64,000 nucleotides of DNA, from contig OW240920.1 of assembly GCA_933207985.1 (NCBI GenBank), positions 134,568,043-134,632,042 of the forward strand, given 5' to 3'. This document shows, piece after piece, positions 11,461 to 24,514 of the stretch (the first letter of the stretch is position 1; each line of letters starts with the position of its first letter). The stretch is from Pelobates cultripes. Lineage: Eukaryota; Chordata; Amphibia; Anura; Pelobatidae. Position numbers and translations under genes: made by a program. The notes under the pieces were generated by a model, which made no database searches, was not told the origin of the DNA, and saw only the letters and a program-made list of their open reading frames with translations.

Positions 11461-11838
11461 TGTTAAACAAAAATTTGCACACCAGTCAAGCCATAAGACT
11501 TTTCCACAGGAATAACAAATTTCCAGTGATGTTACTACCACAAAGGATTCTGGGAGGGCATATGCAAATTAGTTCAACAAAGAATCACATTTTTGCCTCA
11601 TTCTATTTTAAACATGGATTCCTTTGAGTCTGTGTTTGCTGTTTACAACAGCTTTAAAACACAATTTGGGAAAATATGCAAAGTCAGTGAACCACTGCAA
11701 ATCATCTGAATGAGGTTGGTTACTGGCTTGCTAGTGAGGCTTGGAAGTGACTGTGAAGCAGAAACCAACTAGGTTATGGTGGGGGAAAATTGTGATTGAA
11801 AACCCCTTCCACCTGAAGTCTGTGGATAGTTAATACAA
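11461..11838. repeat. Tandem duplication unit, copy 1
   Basis: The first 137 bp (to about 11597) match 11839-11982 closely, giving a period of 378 bp. The conserved block contains ggattctgggagggcat and the octamer ATGCAAAT at 11562-11569. Confidence 0.7.
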
Positions 11839-11976
11839 TGTTAAACAAAAATCTGCACACCAGTCAAGCCATAAGACTTGCTTTTCCCACAGAAATCACA
11901 AATTTGCAGTGATGTTACTACCGCAAAGGATTCTGGGTGGGCATATGCAAATCAATTTAGTTCAACAAAGAATCAC

Positions 11977-11982
<6 letters not shown>
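11839..11982. repeat. Tandem duplication unit, copy 2 (partial)
   Basis: Repeats copy 1 with a few substitutions and small insertions, keeping ggattctgggtgggcat and ATGCAAAT at 11945-11952. It runs into a microsatellite that replaces the rest of the unit. Confidence 0.7.
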
Positions 11983-12043
<61 letters not shown>

Positions 12044-12055
12044 TACATACATGCA
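11981..12055. repeat. (GT)n(AC)n palindromic microsatellite
   Basis: A GT run meets an AC run at GTATAC and then passes to (CATA)n. The two runs are complementary, so the tract can form a hairpin. Confidence 0.9.
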
Positions 12056-12059
12056 GAGT

Positions 12060-12368
12060 GCCTGAAAGATGAAGTTAGCTTTCCCCTCCTAATATGCATC
12101 CCCTCCCGCTTTCCACTGTTGCCCATTAATTTAAAATAACTCCCTCCTCTTCCCCACTCCCTCTGCCTCCCTTCCCCTACTCGCCAGCCCAGAGTGTGCG
12201 CATGCGCTCTGCGCTCGCAATAGGTCTAACTGGCTCTATGAAAAGCCAATGATTGCACCAAGAGCAGCCCCTGCAATGTGGGAAGGGGTGTGGAAGTCAG
12301 CGCCAGGAGTTTAACCTGGTGCTTTATTTAAGGTGAGTAAAAACCTTTATTTACAGGTGTTACTTTAA
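12060..12368. mobile_element. Probable T2-like MITE remnant
   Basis: Contains the GC-rich cgcatgcgctctgcgc block and ends ggtgttactttaa, like the right end of 22773-23090. The left terminus is replaced by the microsatellite. Confidence 0.4.
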
Positions 12369-13562
12369 ACGGAAGGTGGGGCTTGTTAGTCACTGCACCC
12401 ACCACGCTTTCCAATGCAGTAATTGTTTATAAATTCAATATATGCACTTTCAACATCTATTTAAAATATCACACTTTGTTGTAGTATTTCTTCATAGCAA
12501 TATATTTTCCTCCTGTGCCTTGTTGATGATTTTGAAAGCAACAACCCTATCCCCCCCAGCCCTCTCTTTCTGTGTCGCAGTTTTGTTAGCACTCTAAACT
12601 ACTTGTGCTTTTCGTTTTCAATGGCAAGAATTGGCGTCGGTTCAAGAACCGCATTAATAACATACTGTGTTACAAATGTGCATTAAAGAACGGTGCCAGG
12701 GTTTCTTTGTAATTTATCCTGTGAATTACTGCAGATACATAAAAGGTGTAGCAATCAGAATTTCATTTTTTCCCCCCTCAATGTTAAAAAAACAAAACAA
12801 AACAGAAACAAGATGAGGGTATACAGAAAACGTGGAGGAGGGGGCGATTTTCAAAGCCAAATGACCTAGCTGGCACAACACACTGCCTAAAGCTTTCAGA
12901 TAAGCAACATGTTTGCAATTACCACATTTCTCCTTGTGGGGGCGCAAGTGCTAACTTCACATGTCATATTTAAAATATTTTGCACAGTTTTGAAAGGTTA
13001 TAACTTCACATTTGCCTGTAATGGTAATCAAGAAAACCTATTGACTGCAAGCAATTCAAGGATATTAGGTCCCAAATTCTGATACATGTGTAGCATAAGC
13101 CAAGTTACAGAGTAGGAGAAAACCGGGAGCAAACTTGGATAGCAGGATTCTCAAATACTTTCAAATGCCAACCTTTCACAGTTCATATAACAAAAAAAAT
13201 GAAATGATGGTCAAACATTAAATTAACGACCTTGTATACATTATAAAGATACTGCATATATTTCTCTGACCTCTGAAAACAGCGATTACTCTCTTCCATT
13301 AGGAAGTTCCTCTACATTGATCAGGGATGACGGCTATTCAATCAGAATTAGTGCCAAAGTCAAAGAGCACACTATAGGAAGGTTTTGTAAATGTATTTAA
13401 TGGTGCTAGAAGCTACAGAGGTAATGGATTCATTTTACATGTATCAACAAAATGCTGGGGGAGCTCAAACAAAATCTATAAAGTAATGAAAAGACTACTG
13501 GATTATCCACTAAAAAGTAATTGGAGGAAAAGTTAAATCGCAAAACTTAGTCCAAAAAACAG
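12369..13562. other. Unassigned sequence
   Basis: No exon, RNA gene or repeat recognised. The 73-codon minus frame at 12726-12947 has no recognisable features. Confidence 0.45.
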
Positions 13563-13983
13563 TTAAAGGATCACTCTAGGCACCATAACAACTTCGTTGG
13601 AATGAACTTGTTATGGTTTCAGTAGGTCCCTGGCGCTGGCTTACCTTAACTTACCTTTAACCTCAAAGTCCAGTATTTAGCTACCAATCACACTTCCCTG
13701 TCCTTCCTCTGCTCAGAATCTAGAAAGAGAAAGCCTCGGACAAGGGGTGACGCTCTAAGCCACTCAGTAGATCCTCATTCACAAAACAACTTGAGAAATG
13801 TAAGTTGATTTGTTTTTGTTTGGTGTTTTTTTTGGTGAAGAGCTACTGATTTGCTTAGAACTTTAGCCGAAGATCTCAGCCAATCAGTAAGCCACAGTCC
13901 GATGCTTCCTCTTTCAAGAATCTTAGCAGCAGAAGGACAGGGGGCAGAGGGATTGGGGTCTGATGCTGGACTTTAGGGTTAAA
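13563..13983. mobile_element. T2-like MITE, right end missing
   Basis: Starts TTAAAGGATCACTCTAGGCA. The interior has an imperfect inverted pair built on gctctaagccactcag and ctgatttgcttagaac, shared with 51703-52100. The right terminus is not present. Confidence 0.6.
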
Positions 13984-15381
13984 CCATTTGTGTACAGGTA
14001 TTTACCTAACTGGCAATACTGTCAAATATTGGTGATTTATGTTGCAAGACGCTGTGGTCCTTTATTTTTAACCCTGCGTTGTTAACCATTGCAAGATTTG
14101 TTTTAGAAATTTGTCTCACGGAGAGTTTTACTCCACCAATGAGGCCCCAGGGAGAGGGTGCAGCTTAGCGGACAGGGGCACATGTATGAGTGTGGGGTGG
14201 ATGGTGCATGATTGGCTATGTGCTACGTGTGGGAGTGTGAGATGTGAGGAAGTGGGTGGTGACAAAGCAGACTGACCTCAGTGCCACTTAGGAGCCGGGC
14301 CAGCAACAAGTTTCCCACCCACCCTCCCTTTGCTGCTTTGGGCCCAGGTGGTTGTCACAGCGAGGCGGGGCATGTCCTTGCCAAATAAGGGATGGTAGAT
14401 TAGATGAAAAGGGGGATAATGGCCGGGTCTCATCCTCCCCCTGTCTCTTATGGTGAACCTGGAGGAGGTACCAGGTTGGACATGTCCCCACTGGGTTGTA
14501 AGTCGACCGGTGGGGAGCATTATGGTTGGGCCCCACCGAGCGGAAAACCGGCTGGTGGGGAGCCCTGAAAAGGAAGAGGTTTTATTATGCCGAGGGGGGG
14601 AGGTGAGAGCCTTGGGGGAGTTAGATTGGCAAGGACGGTTTTCTTGATTACTGTATGACTGTATAAAAAGTGTTTATGTTAATTTATTATGTTATATGTT
14701 TAAGGAGTTATACAGTATTTGGTGATGTTCATAAATGCTGTGGCCTGTTTTCCCAAGAAGTTGTCTGTCGTTATTTGAAGGGGTAAGTTATGTTTTTTTA
14801 TGGGGGGGATGAGGGGAATGCTATCCAATGCCCACTACGTACATACATGGACCTGGCCAAGTTTCAATCACAAATGGGGTCAACTGTGAGTATGGCATGA
14901 AATAACTGTCTGTTAGCTGCTGTTAACCTGTGCATGTCTAAACTGCTGAATGTGGCCTAATGTTTCATTAGTATCAGCGACAGCTTAGAAAGGTTTCATG
15001 TCAAAACCAAGGTTATGTATCTCTTTATAAAATCAGTTGGACTGGTATAGGTACGATGAAAGGTTCAGGTTTAATTTGCTATGAGATTCTTGTCAGCAGA
15101 AACAGATCACAACAGTTTAAATCCCATTTACTAGAAAGGCATGCTAAACATTCCTTTGAGAATTCACCATATGTAACTGAGATCAAATCAGTATCTTTTT
15201 GTCCTGAACTTGAAACCCTCCCAAGAAGTTGCTGATTGTGGATATTCTGTCATGCACATAATTAAAAATTAAAGGCTTAGGTTGGAGTAAGCCTTGCTGT
15301 TCTGGAACGCAAAAAGCCAAGTGGGAAAAAAACAAACTAAAAACTAATCCAGTGGCGGGACCAAGTTCTCCCCTCAGGCCA
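13984..15381. other. Unassigned, with a GC-rich patch
   Basis: 14270-14645 is clearly GC-richer than its neighbours, with open frames on both strands (14278-14536 minus, 14450-14647 plus). It repeats the words cggtggggagcattatgg and ctggtggggagccct. It may be an old repeat. Nothing identifies a gene. Confidence 0.45.
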
Positions 15382-15389
15382 ATCCACCT

Positions 15390-16697
15390 TAGGGTTGCCA
15401 CCTTTCTTGGGAGAAAAAAATACTGGCCATACTAATTTGCATAATTAATTATGTATGCATGACATCACATCATGTAAATCACAAGGAGTGACATAAGAGA
15501 AAATTATGTAAAATCACCCAAAAAACTACTTACAGTTTGATTTTGCTGTACAGGGGGATTGCTCCCACTTTCTCCCTGTCTTGCAGTGTCTCTCCCAGTG
15601 CCCCCTATTGTTTCTGTGTATCCCGGTGTCCCATGTCTCTGTGTCCCCTATTGTCCACATGTCTCCCCTAGTGTGTCAGTGGCCCTATGTCTCCTAGTGT
15701 CTGTGTCCCCATGTCTCCCAGTGTCCCCTAGTGTTTGTGTCCCCATGTCTTCAAGTGTCCCCTAGTGAGTCAGTGTCTCCAGGTCTCCCAGTGTCCTTTA
15801 GTATCTGTGTTCCCTGGTGTCTCAGTGTCCCCAGGTCTCCTAGTGTCATCTAGTGTCTGTGTCTCCAGGTCTCCCAGGGTCTGTGTCACCATGTCTCCCA
15901 GTGTCCCCTATGGTCTGTGTTCCCATGTATCCCAGTATCCCATAGTGTCTGTGTCCCCATGTCTCCCAGTGTCCCCTAGTGTCTGTGTCCTCTGGTGTCT
16001 CACTGCCCCCAGATCTCCCAGTGTCTGTGTGCCCAGGTCTCCCAGTGACCCCATGTCTCCCAGTGTCCCCAGGTCTCCCAGGGTTCCCAGGTCTCCCTGG
16101 TGTTTCAGTGTCCCCAGGTTTCCCAGGGTCTGTGTAACCAGGTCTCCCAGTGTCCCCAACGGTCTGTGTTCCCATGTATCCCAGTATCCCATAGTGTCTG
16201 TGTCCCCATATCTTCCAGTGTCCCCTAGTGTCTGTGTCCTCTGGTGTCTCAGTGTCCCCAGATCTCCTAGTGTATGTGTGCCCAGGTCTTCCAGTGACCC
16301 CAGGTCTCCCAGTGTCCCGTATTGTCTCTGTGTCCCCTAGTGTCTCAGTGTCCCCATGTCTCTTCCAATGTCCCTTAGTGTCTCTGTCCTCCCCCCCCCC
16401 CAAACCCCTCACTTACCTGACATGCAGTCTGTCTGTAGGCTGGATGATACTGGCTGGACTGCCTGTGTTGTATTGTTGCTCCCCCACGGATCAGTGAATT
16501 GAGAGAGGCAGGGAAGGAGATGATGAAACTTCCTATCCGTCTCTCTACACACACACACACACACACAGCGCCACCTACTGGTCGGCGCTGGTATCACAAT
16601 CTAGTCTCAATATATACTAAGAAAAATACTGGCATTTGTATTTCTGGTATTACTGCAATACTGGCTGTGCCGGTAAAATAACCAGGTGGCAACCCTA
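15390..16697. mobile_element. hAT-like non-autonomous DNA transposon
   Basis: Terminal inverted repeats TAGGGTTGCCACCT and AGGTGGCAACCCTA bound 1308 bp. The flanks are atccacct (15382-15389) and attcacct (16698-16705), a 7-of-8 match consistent with the 8-bp target duplication of hAT elements. No transposase is present; most of the interior is a minisatellite. Confidence 0.8.
15560..16390. repeat. C/T/G-rich minisatellite inside the hAT-like element
   Basis: Degenerate units of about 12-24 bp such as gtctcccagtgtcccctagt. Long frames on both strands (15735-16340 plus, 15846-16412 minus) are repeat products rich in Ser/Pro/Val or Gly/Asp/Thr and are not genes. Confidence 0.85.
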
Positions 16698-16705
16698 ATT
16701 CACCT

Positions 16706-17224
16706 CTGTTGCCGTCACTCCCTCAGAAATACTTCAGACACGAGACAGGGAGGTTCTCCCGAAAGCTTGTCATTAAAAAATTCTGTCGGTCCAATAAAAA
16801 AGGTATTACAAGATACAAATGTTATCTGTTTTTACATCTACATCACTGGACTAATACGGCTACAATCTCTACTAGAACATTAATTTTAAATAAGGGCAAT
16901 TGATATTTTTTTTTTTTTTACACGAGGAAACTCTGCACAGATGCAGAATTATTTCCCCCAGCCATTCATTCTTACTGCAGATACAATGGGGCCACAGATC
17001 CTGCAGGGATCTGGACTCAAGTCTCCCAAGTGGACAATTGACTAAGCAGTGATCTAGATGAGGTTATGAATGGTCCCATGGGAAAAAAGGTTGGATCCAC
17101 TGCTCTAGAAAATGTTGTGTATCCAAATTTCACAAAGTCACTGAGATACGGAAACCGACACTCATACCTCACTCAAAGTTGCTTAGATGGCTTGTCGTTC
17201 CCTTTCTAAAATGCTATAATGAGT
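16706..17224. other. Unassigned sequence
   Basis: Two overlapping frames (16686-16903) have no recognisable domains. A T-run lies at 16907-16919. Confidence 0.4.
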
Positions 17225-17489
17225 TACCGTATATACTCGAGTATAAGCCGAGTTTTTCAGCACATTTTTTGTGCTGAAAAACCCCAACTCGGCTTATACT
17301 CGAGTCAGTCTGTATTATGGCAATTTACATTGCCGCGGGTCTCGCGAGACTTACACTGTAAACAGAACGGAGCTGACCGAGGAGCTGCACGGAGGAGGAG
17401 GGAGCTGACAAGTGCTGCAGGAAGGTAAGTAACACCTCGCTGTCAGCCCCCCCACTGAACTGCCAATGCCACTGGACCACCAGGGATCT

Positions 17490-17950
17490 AATATTATTTT
17501 ATTTTAATAATAATAAAATAATATTATTAAAATAATAAATTATTATATTATTATTATTTTAATATTTGCATTATTTTTTTTTAAAAAAAATTTTGTCCCC
17601 CCTCCCTGCTTGTTGCCTGGCCAGGGAGGGGGGACAAAAAACATTTTTAAAAAATAATGCAAATATTAAAATAATAATAATATAATAATAAAATAATGTT
17701 ATTTTTTTTAATATTATTTTAATATTGTTTTATTATTATATTATTATTATTTTAATATTTGCATTATTTTTTTTTTAAATGTTTTTTTGTCCCCCCTCCC
17801 TGACCAGGCAACAAGCAGGGAGGGGGGACAATAAAACATTTAGAAAAAATAATGCAAATATTAAAATAATAATAATATTATTAAAATAATATAATAATAA
17901 AATAATAATAATATAATATTATAATAATAATATTAAAGTAATATAATAAA
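17490..17950. repeat. Nested AT-rich palindromes
   Basis: Arms of (AAT/ATT)n around 17705 are inverted copies of each other. Each arm carries its own smaller hairpin: gtcccccctccctg pairs with cagggaggggggac at 17597-17635 and again at 17789-17830. The loops of the two small hairpins are reverse complements (cttgttgcctggc and accaggcaacaag). Confidence 0.8.
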
Positions 17951-17989
17951 ATAAACAAAATTAAAATAAAAATGCCCTCCCCTCATCCA

Positions 17990-18140
17990 GTTTACACACA
18001 CTGCACAAACACACACACACTGCATTATATACACACTGCATTATATACACACACACACAACACACAAACACACACACACTGCATTCATTATATATACACA
18101 CACAAACACACACTCTGCATTCATTCTATACACACTCTGT
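17990..18140. repeat. CA-rich microsatellite
   Basis: Runs of acacacac with interspersed tgcattatata words, inside the palindrome-rich element. Confidence 0.8.
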
Positions 18141-18321
18141 AAATAAATATTCAATTAATGTAATTTTATTGGGATCTAATTTAATTTAGAATTTTACCAG
18201 TAGCTGCTGCATTTCCCACCCTAGGCTTATACTTGAGTCAACAAGTTTTCCCAGTTTTTTGTGGTAAAATTAGGGGCCTCGGCTTATATTCGGGTCGGCT
18301 TATACTCGAGTATATACGGTA

Positions 18322-19029
18322 AATACCTACATCACTCACCACTTGACTATTTGTGTTAACATATATACTGATATTATTGATATAATGTATATGTAAATAT
18401 AATAGAGTATACACAATGTACTTTCAGGAAAACTAAAATAGACAAAAACACTACAAAAATGTTGTATTATTATTCCTCATCATTAATACTCCAAACGTGT
18501 CACTTTTTCCATGATTTCAAATGGCTGGTTTGTTGATAAATGCACCGACAGGTGAAATCCCTAACTGGATTACCCGTCTCGGATAAACAAATTGTGTTAT
18601 AATTACACAGTAATAGGCTTGGTAAGGTTAATGGAAGGCATGTTTTCTATTCAATTCATCTACACACAAAATTTGTAAGGATTAGAGTCTTGGAAGGCAA
18701 AATTAGATTGTATTACATTAAAGTAACGTCGCTAATTAAATCAAACTACAGCTACATCCGTAGTACATATCTGGTGTGAGCTTTTCACACTTGGCCAACA
18801 TTTAGAAAATATAAAACAAATGTACATTCAGTTTAATAAGGAACACCTGCTCATTAATGCAAATATATTACATAATGGCAACTTTATTTGCAAAAGCACG
18901 GAGACATGGTCAATAAGTTGTTCAAACCACGGTAGGGAAAAAAATACAATCTAAAAGACATTGGCTATGGAATGATTTGAGTTATCTCGGACAATGTTGA
19001 TCTCCTGGGATTTCACACATACATCTCCA
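18322..19029. other. Unassigned AT-rich sequence
   Basis: No feature recognised. Confidence 0.45.
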
Positions 19030-19030
19030 G

Positions 19031-19137
19031 AGCAGGGGTAGGCAACTTTCGGCACTCCAGATGTTGTGGACTACATCTGCCCTGATGCTTTGCCTGCTTT
19101 ATCGCTGTAAGGGCATTATTGGAGATCTAGTCCATGT
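19031..19137. mobile_element. Fold-back MITE (GGGGTAGGCAAC type), partial
   Basis: Starts agcaggggtaggcaac and continues cactccagatgttgtggac. The right arm is partly kept (ttggagatctagtccatg). It is the same family as 60793-60915. Confidence 0.6.
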
Positions 19138-19554
19138 TATTCTTATTCCTTCAACTTTAGAGATTTCACTGTTTCCAGCACACCTTACATTTGAGTGTTT
19201 CTTAGTAAGGCCTCGATGTAATAGTTTTGCACAAGATTTTCAAATATTTTTAATATTTATGGATAAACTTAAAAAAATATATGTTTTTCATAATATTCAA
19301 ATATCGAAAAATATATAATATACAAAAAAAATCTAAATATTAAAACATTTTTGAAAATATAATTTTTTTTTTCAAAAGTTTATCAAAAATATTAAATTGG
19401 GCAATTTTATCCAAACATATTAAATCGAGGCATAAATGTCCATTAGTTATTGTAATAAAATAAGATCAATGCCTGCTAGTTAAACCAACCCGCTTTTACA
19501 TCTGTCTCTTTACATAGCCTTATTTTAAGCATGCTCCATGACCCTAAAAACATA

Positions 19555-19588
<34 letters not shown>

Positions 19589-22500
19589 AAATCCTGGAAT
19601 CAAAAGCATCCTGTTTGTAATTACAGGGAGCTGTGGAAAGAAAACTGTCTCAACACAGCAAGATTAGACTACATCAATAGACACAGCAGATGGAAATGTG
19701 TGAAAAGACATTGGCAAAATAAAGCAGTTAGGGCAGGAAATCTGCTAACAGGATTCCATCTGAAACATGCTGTGAATTCACCTAGGGGTATTAGATTCAC
19801 TGTAGGCATTAATGCTGCGTGAGCGCCTGGTATCAGCCAACCAAAAGGAGGAAGCTTTCAAGGCATATCCTAGTAACAATTAGTAGTTGGAGTCGGTGAG
19901 TGGCATAGGTCGCCTCTAGTGAATAGCTTTTCAACAACAGAGGAGGCGGTTATTTTCAGTCACTCTGTGGGTCACCGGAGAGACTGGGCGCAGGAGGCCT
20001 TGCCGTGAATTGTCTCATAATACAACGCAGGCACACACAGGAGTCTATTTGTAGCCTAAGCCAATTACTCAAAAGTGTCGGAGGGAGAAAGAAAAGAAGA
20101 AGATGGGTTCTGAGAGATGCTGTGGTTTATTAGGACATATCAAATACAAAACTGTTGTTTTGTGTTTGCTATTGATTTTTCACTAGTTGTTTCTATTATT
20201 TTCACCTATATCACATACTTATTTTTTTTAACTAAATAGCCTTTAAAATATAGCTTAGAACTCTTCCAAGAAATGTATTCTTATGCTGGAAGAATTTTGA
20301 CATATTTGTTGGCAAACCCCAAACTCTCCTTGACTTCAAACTCCTAATCCTTACCTCTTCTGGCCTCACAAAGTGGACCTCTTCTCCAACACATTGTGAT
20401 AGTTACCATCTCTCATCTCAGAGCTATTTTCCTAAACGTCTATTATACTCCCTCCACCCTCTTTATCCAAGTGGGAAATATTCCAACTATTTCCTCTTTA
20501 TCTCCACACCATAATCTACAATAAGATTCTCTCTTAACAAATAATTAAGTCTCTGCTCCTGTTGGCCTTCTGTCAACTTTGAACCAGTTTTTTTCAACCC
20601 GTGTTCCACCACTGAGATTGCACCGCACTAATTCACTCTCACCATGTCCAATCTAAAGAAGCTCACTCTCAATCTTACCAACTCACTTACCAACTCTCAA
20701 TCTTACCAACTCACCAAATTATCTACTATTGACCAGTTGCAAAAAATGAATAAACTATGATATAGCAGAGGACAACCAGAGTCAATAAATAATAAAATAT
20801 ATGGTCACCTTCACTTTCTGGTTCAAGATGTCTTTAATTATCCCGCAAATCTCTTAATGTTGAATGTAGTACCATATGGGCAGCTAGCAGTGGAAAACAA
20901 ATTTACAGTTACCAAATTAAATTCTAGTCTCTAAATTAACACTAGAGAAATTGCTACCAGTGCTGATGACGGGAAAGTGGAAATAGATATTCAACAGAAG
21001 CTGATGTAACAGAAATGAATAGCTAAAGAGCTCATATAAGAGCTGTATAATGGGCATTTTTAAAGCTAAACAACTAGCTGTTGATCAACCTTATTAATTA
21101 CGTCATCTAAAAACTCATTATTTTTTTTCACCGAACTTCCAGTCAGTCAATGTGTTTTATTTTTGCACCAATCTCAGTAAACTTATGCCCCACAACATCG
21201 GCAAAAGGGATAAAATTTGGGATGGAAGGACAGGACCCTAACATTGCAACTGTCCTGCTGAAATTGGGACAATTGGCCTGATGTAGTGCTTAGGAAAACC
21301 GAGGACCCCAGGTACTGGAATCAAAATATCTGGCTCCAACAGTCACACCATAGTCAAAGTCCTTAAACGATCATTTGTCTTTCCCATTTGAATGTTTGTT
21401 GAAACAATAACTCAACCTATTCTATATCTACATAATCAAAAACTACTATAAGATTATTCCAAGCGTTTACGTTTTGTATTTAACGTTGTTTTTGTATTTT
21501 TTTTTAATGAGAAAAAAATAATTAAAGTACTTATACATATATACACATCTCAGAAGAAAAACGTGGGTCAAGTTGCACAACCAAACCATACGTAGACTAC
21601 CAATGTTTTGACGTATCAGAGTTTTGGCACGTTCTAACCAACTTTACTTACTTTTATATTGAATTACGTTTACATGAGTTAGAGAGAAAATCAAGTACCT
21701 AAACAACTTTAGCTTGATGAAGCAATTTTGGTGTGCAGATCACTTCTCTGATGTTTAGGGGTTACAATTTGTGACTCACACGGCCCCCATCTGATGATGT
21801 CCTTGCAATGTGCTGCCCAGGGACAATTCCCTGGTGTCCCCAGATGAGGGGTTGGTGGGGCAGTACCTTGAAAGTGAGACAGTTGGGAGACTAAGATAGA
21901 CAGACATCTCCAGGAGCTGGGAAACATGCACATCTCTGGATGTATAACGATCAGTCCTTAAAGCAAATAGACTGTTCATTAAAAATATATTTAAAAAATA
22001 GTCCATTCGTGATGAGTGAAGCTGCATATATGTCAGAAATATATGTATATGAAACTGCCCAGACTGACTCCAAAAGACGTCAGAATGTTATTATTTGCTG
22101 TTTTTTTTGCCCATCTTGTGTCTTCTATTAGCATCAAGAGTACATACGCCACAACCCTTGCACCCACTTACTGTCGAAACTGGAGCAATTGATGATGAAA
22201 TGACCTCCACCAATTAGGCTGGAAACCAGAGTCAATATTTATTGTGTACGGAACCATTCCTAAGTAATGCAGGTGGAAGAGATGGGTAGCTAACGGAGAC
22301 TGCAAGGAACCCATTAGGCAGCATACAGAATGCCTCTCAAATGTGCAGGTCATTATTTCTCATTCCGCCTACATATGAATAGAAGTCACGTTGACTGGAT
22401 GGTTTTATGGTTAACGAGATGACCTTCTTGTGTTATTTTCCTCCGAATTAAATAGCTACAAAATGTCAGATGTGCTCAAATATATTTAGACCGTGTGCCT

Positions 22501-22772
22501 TTCATGGCTCTCGCAAGCCTGTGACTTTTCTATAATGAGGTTAGGTGGGAACTGGACTTGTTACCTTGTTTCATGTTTTTAGATTAGCCATTTCACAAAG
22601 GGTAATCTAATTTTAGAACCCCACGTATCAGGTAAAATACACAGAGAGCAAGGGTGTCCAACCTCGACCATACTGTTGTTGAGAATCTACAGGTCACAAT
22701 ATTTCTCTACCAGCCCAAGGGATGTATGTATAGCAACTAAAGAATGTAGGGGAGTTTCGATCTTTTTACATT
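19138..22772. other. Long stretch with no gene or clear repeat
   Basis: A CA microsatellite lies at 19562-19590. 20330-20560 is C/T-rich. Open frames at 19061-19318, 19538-19822, 21709-22027 and 21940-22131 show no domains or splice context. This could be intronic or intergenic DNA. Confidence 0.45.
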
Positions 22773-23090
22773 TTAACGGTACACTACAAGTACCATATCC
22801 ACTACAGCGTGCTGTAGTGGTTATGTTGTCAGGAGTCCCACAACATCCTCCACTAAGTAGTCTTACCGTTTACAAACAGTTCAACATTTTTAATGGGGAC
22901 TTCCAGGCAGAGGTTACTTCTTCCATTAGGCCTTCTTGCTCCCTTAGAAGCAGAGACCCGATGGTCCCAAGGTAAGTTGTCAATTTGTTTCATACGTTTT
23001 GACTATTTACCCTGGGAAATTACCAGGGAAATCATTGCATCACAACCACTGCAGAGTTGTTATGGTGCTTGCCTTGGAGTGTTACTTTAA
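22773..23090. mobile_element. Complete T2-like MITE (318 bp)
   Basis: Begins TTAACGGTACACTACAAGTA and ends GGAGTGTTACTTTAA, with TTAA on both sides. The stem cactacagcgtgctgtagtg follows the left end. It is the same subfamily as 26735-27058. Confidence 0.75.
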
Positions 23091-24205
23091 CTTTTGAGAT
23101 ACTAAAGTAATTAATTAGACTGCTTACATTCAATATTTAATAGGCTTCCGACTATCTGTTCTGTTTCAGAATAACTTTAAAGTACTCTTGCCATACATAA
23201 ATTACACAGCTGTACTCTGTTGATAACAAAATGAACCGATACCCTCAAATTCTAACAAATGCACAAATAATATTTTATTTCTAGACTAGATTTTTAGCTT
23301 ATATCTCGACAGCATATATGGAGACCACACATACATTTCCACCCACTGTTCTAAGTGCAGCTTCCTGTGATACCCAGAATGCAATTGCATTCCTTGACAT
23401 TGTGCAAATGTTGCATTTAGCCTAGTGCGATCAGGTGAAAAGCAGAACCGTAGGGAAGGAAGAAAGCTTTTAGTCCAGCAACTGGATGACATTTAAAAGC
23501 TGACCCGAAATGGAACCTATCACACACACACCTTTTCTGGAAGACAGGTACCTTGTAAATAATTTACGTTTGTTTGCAGTGTCTATATGGAACTTGTCTT
23601 CTGTCTCTTCTGATTGCTCACATTTACAGTTAATGCTAATGGAATGAATGTTTTATGTCATGTCGACTGAAACCAACTTTGTTCCATTACCAAACTCAAG
23701 AAGGAAATCTCGGAGATAAACAATAAGAGTTCCAGACTGCTGGATGGCCACATTCTTGACTTGAGTTAAAGGTCATCTTGGTATAAAAATGAAGTGATGT
23801 GAAAGGAAGTAAAGAAACAGCAAGACATTCACTCTGTAGCTTTATCCTCGTCAAAAAAAGAACATTTCAATCAATACTTTTTGCACAAATGGAATCTTGC
23901 CTTAGCTTGATTACCAAACCATTGGCAAGAGTTTGAGATATCAAATATTGGCATATTAAGACACAGATAGACGTGAGCTGCCCTTTGGCCAGTGTCAGAT
24001 TACAACACTCCGTAGATTCAGGAAGTCCATCAACGATGGAGATGGTTGCTACTGTTGCTGTTTAAATTCATTTAATATTAAAAGTATTAATATTAAAATC
24101 AAACTGCTGAACAGATTTAAAAAAAAGATAAATACAAAGTATAGATCGGGGAAGCCAAAGGTAGATTAACAGCTATTAAGGAACTTCTACAATGTCTTGC
24201 CATCC
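23091..24205. other. Unassigned sequence
   Basis: No feature recognised. The 68-codon minus frame at 23286-23492 has no recognisable product. Confidence 0.45.
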
Positions 24206-24514
24206 TTAAAAGGGAACTGTCCTGTCCCCATGATTTTTTAATATTATGCTTACATGTGTGTTTAACAAATATGTGTTTGTGGTCTCAAAAAAACCACACC
24301 GCAGTATTTACATAAATAATGAAAGTAAATATCTCGATCATGGCTCCCTGGCAATCATTGCTGTAAGTTAGCCCCTTTTCTGTCACTAATCAGAGAAAGT
24401 GGATGAGAACAATTCAAAACAATATTTCTGTCACTCATGTGATGTAATGTGTGCCATGGCCGTGCCTGGCCTGAACTGGATTAAGATATTAATTCCTATG
24501 TCTTTAATATACCT

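Larger units (their letters stand above)
17225..18321. mobile_element. Palindrome-rich DNA element with TACCGTATATACTCGAG ends
   Basis: Left end TACCGTATATACTCGAGTA and right end TACTCGAGTATATACGGTA are inverted repeats. TA at both ends is compatible with a TA target but is ambiguous because the ends are palindromic. Just inside the left end, actcgagtataagccgag folds back on ctcggcttatactcgagt across a second stem cagcaca/tgtgctg. The interior (17490-17950) is a very AT-rich nested palindrome. No coding capacity was found. Confidence 0.75.

Noticed and set aside
15735..16412. Opposite frames of 188-201 codons (Ser/Pro/Val and Gly/Asp/Thr rich)
   Set aside because: Products of a C/T-rich minisatellite inside a hAT-like element; no start context, domain or splice site.
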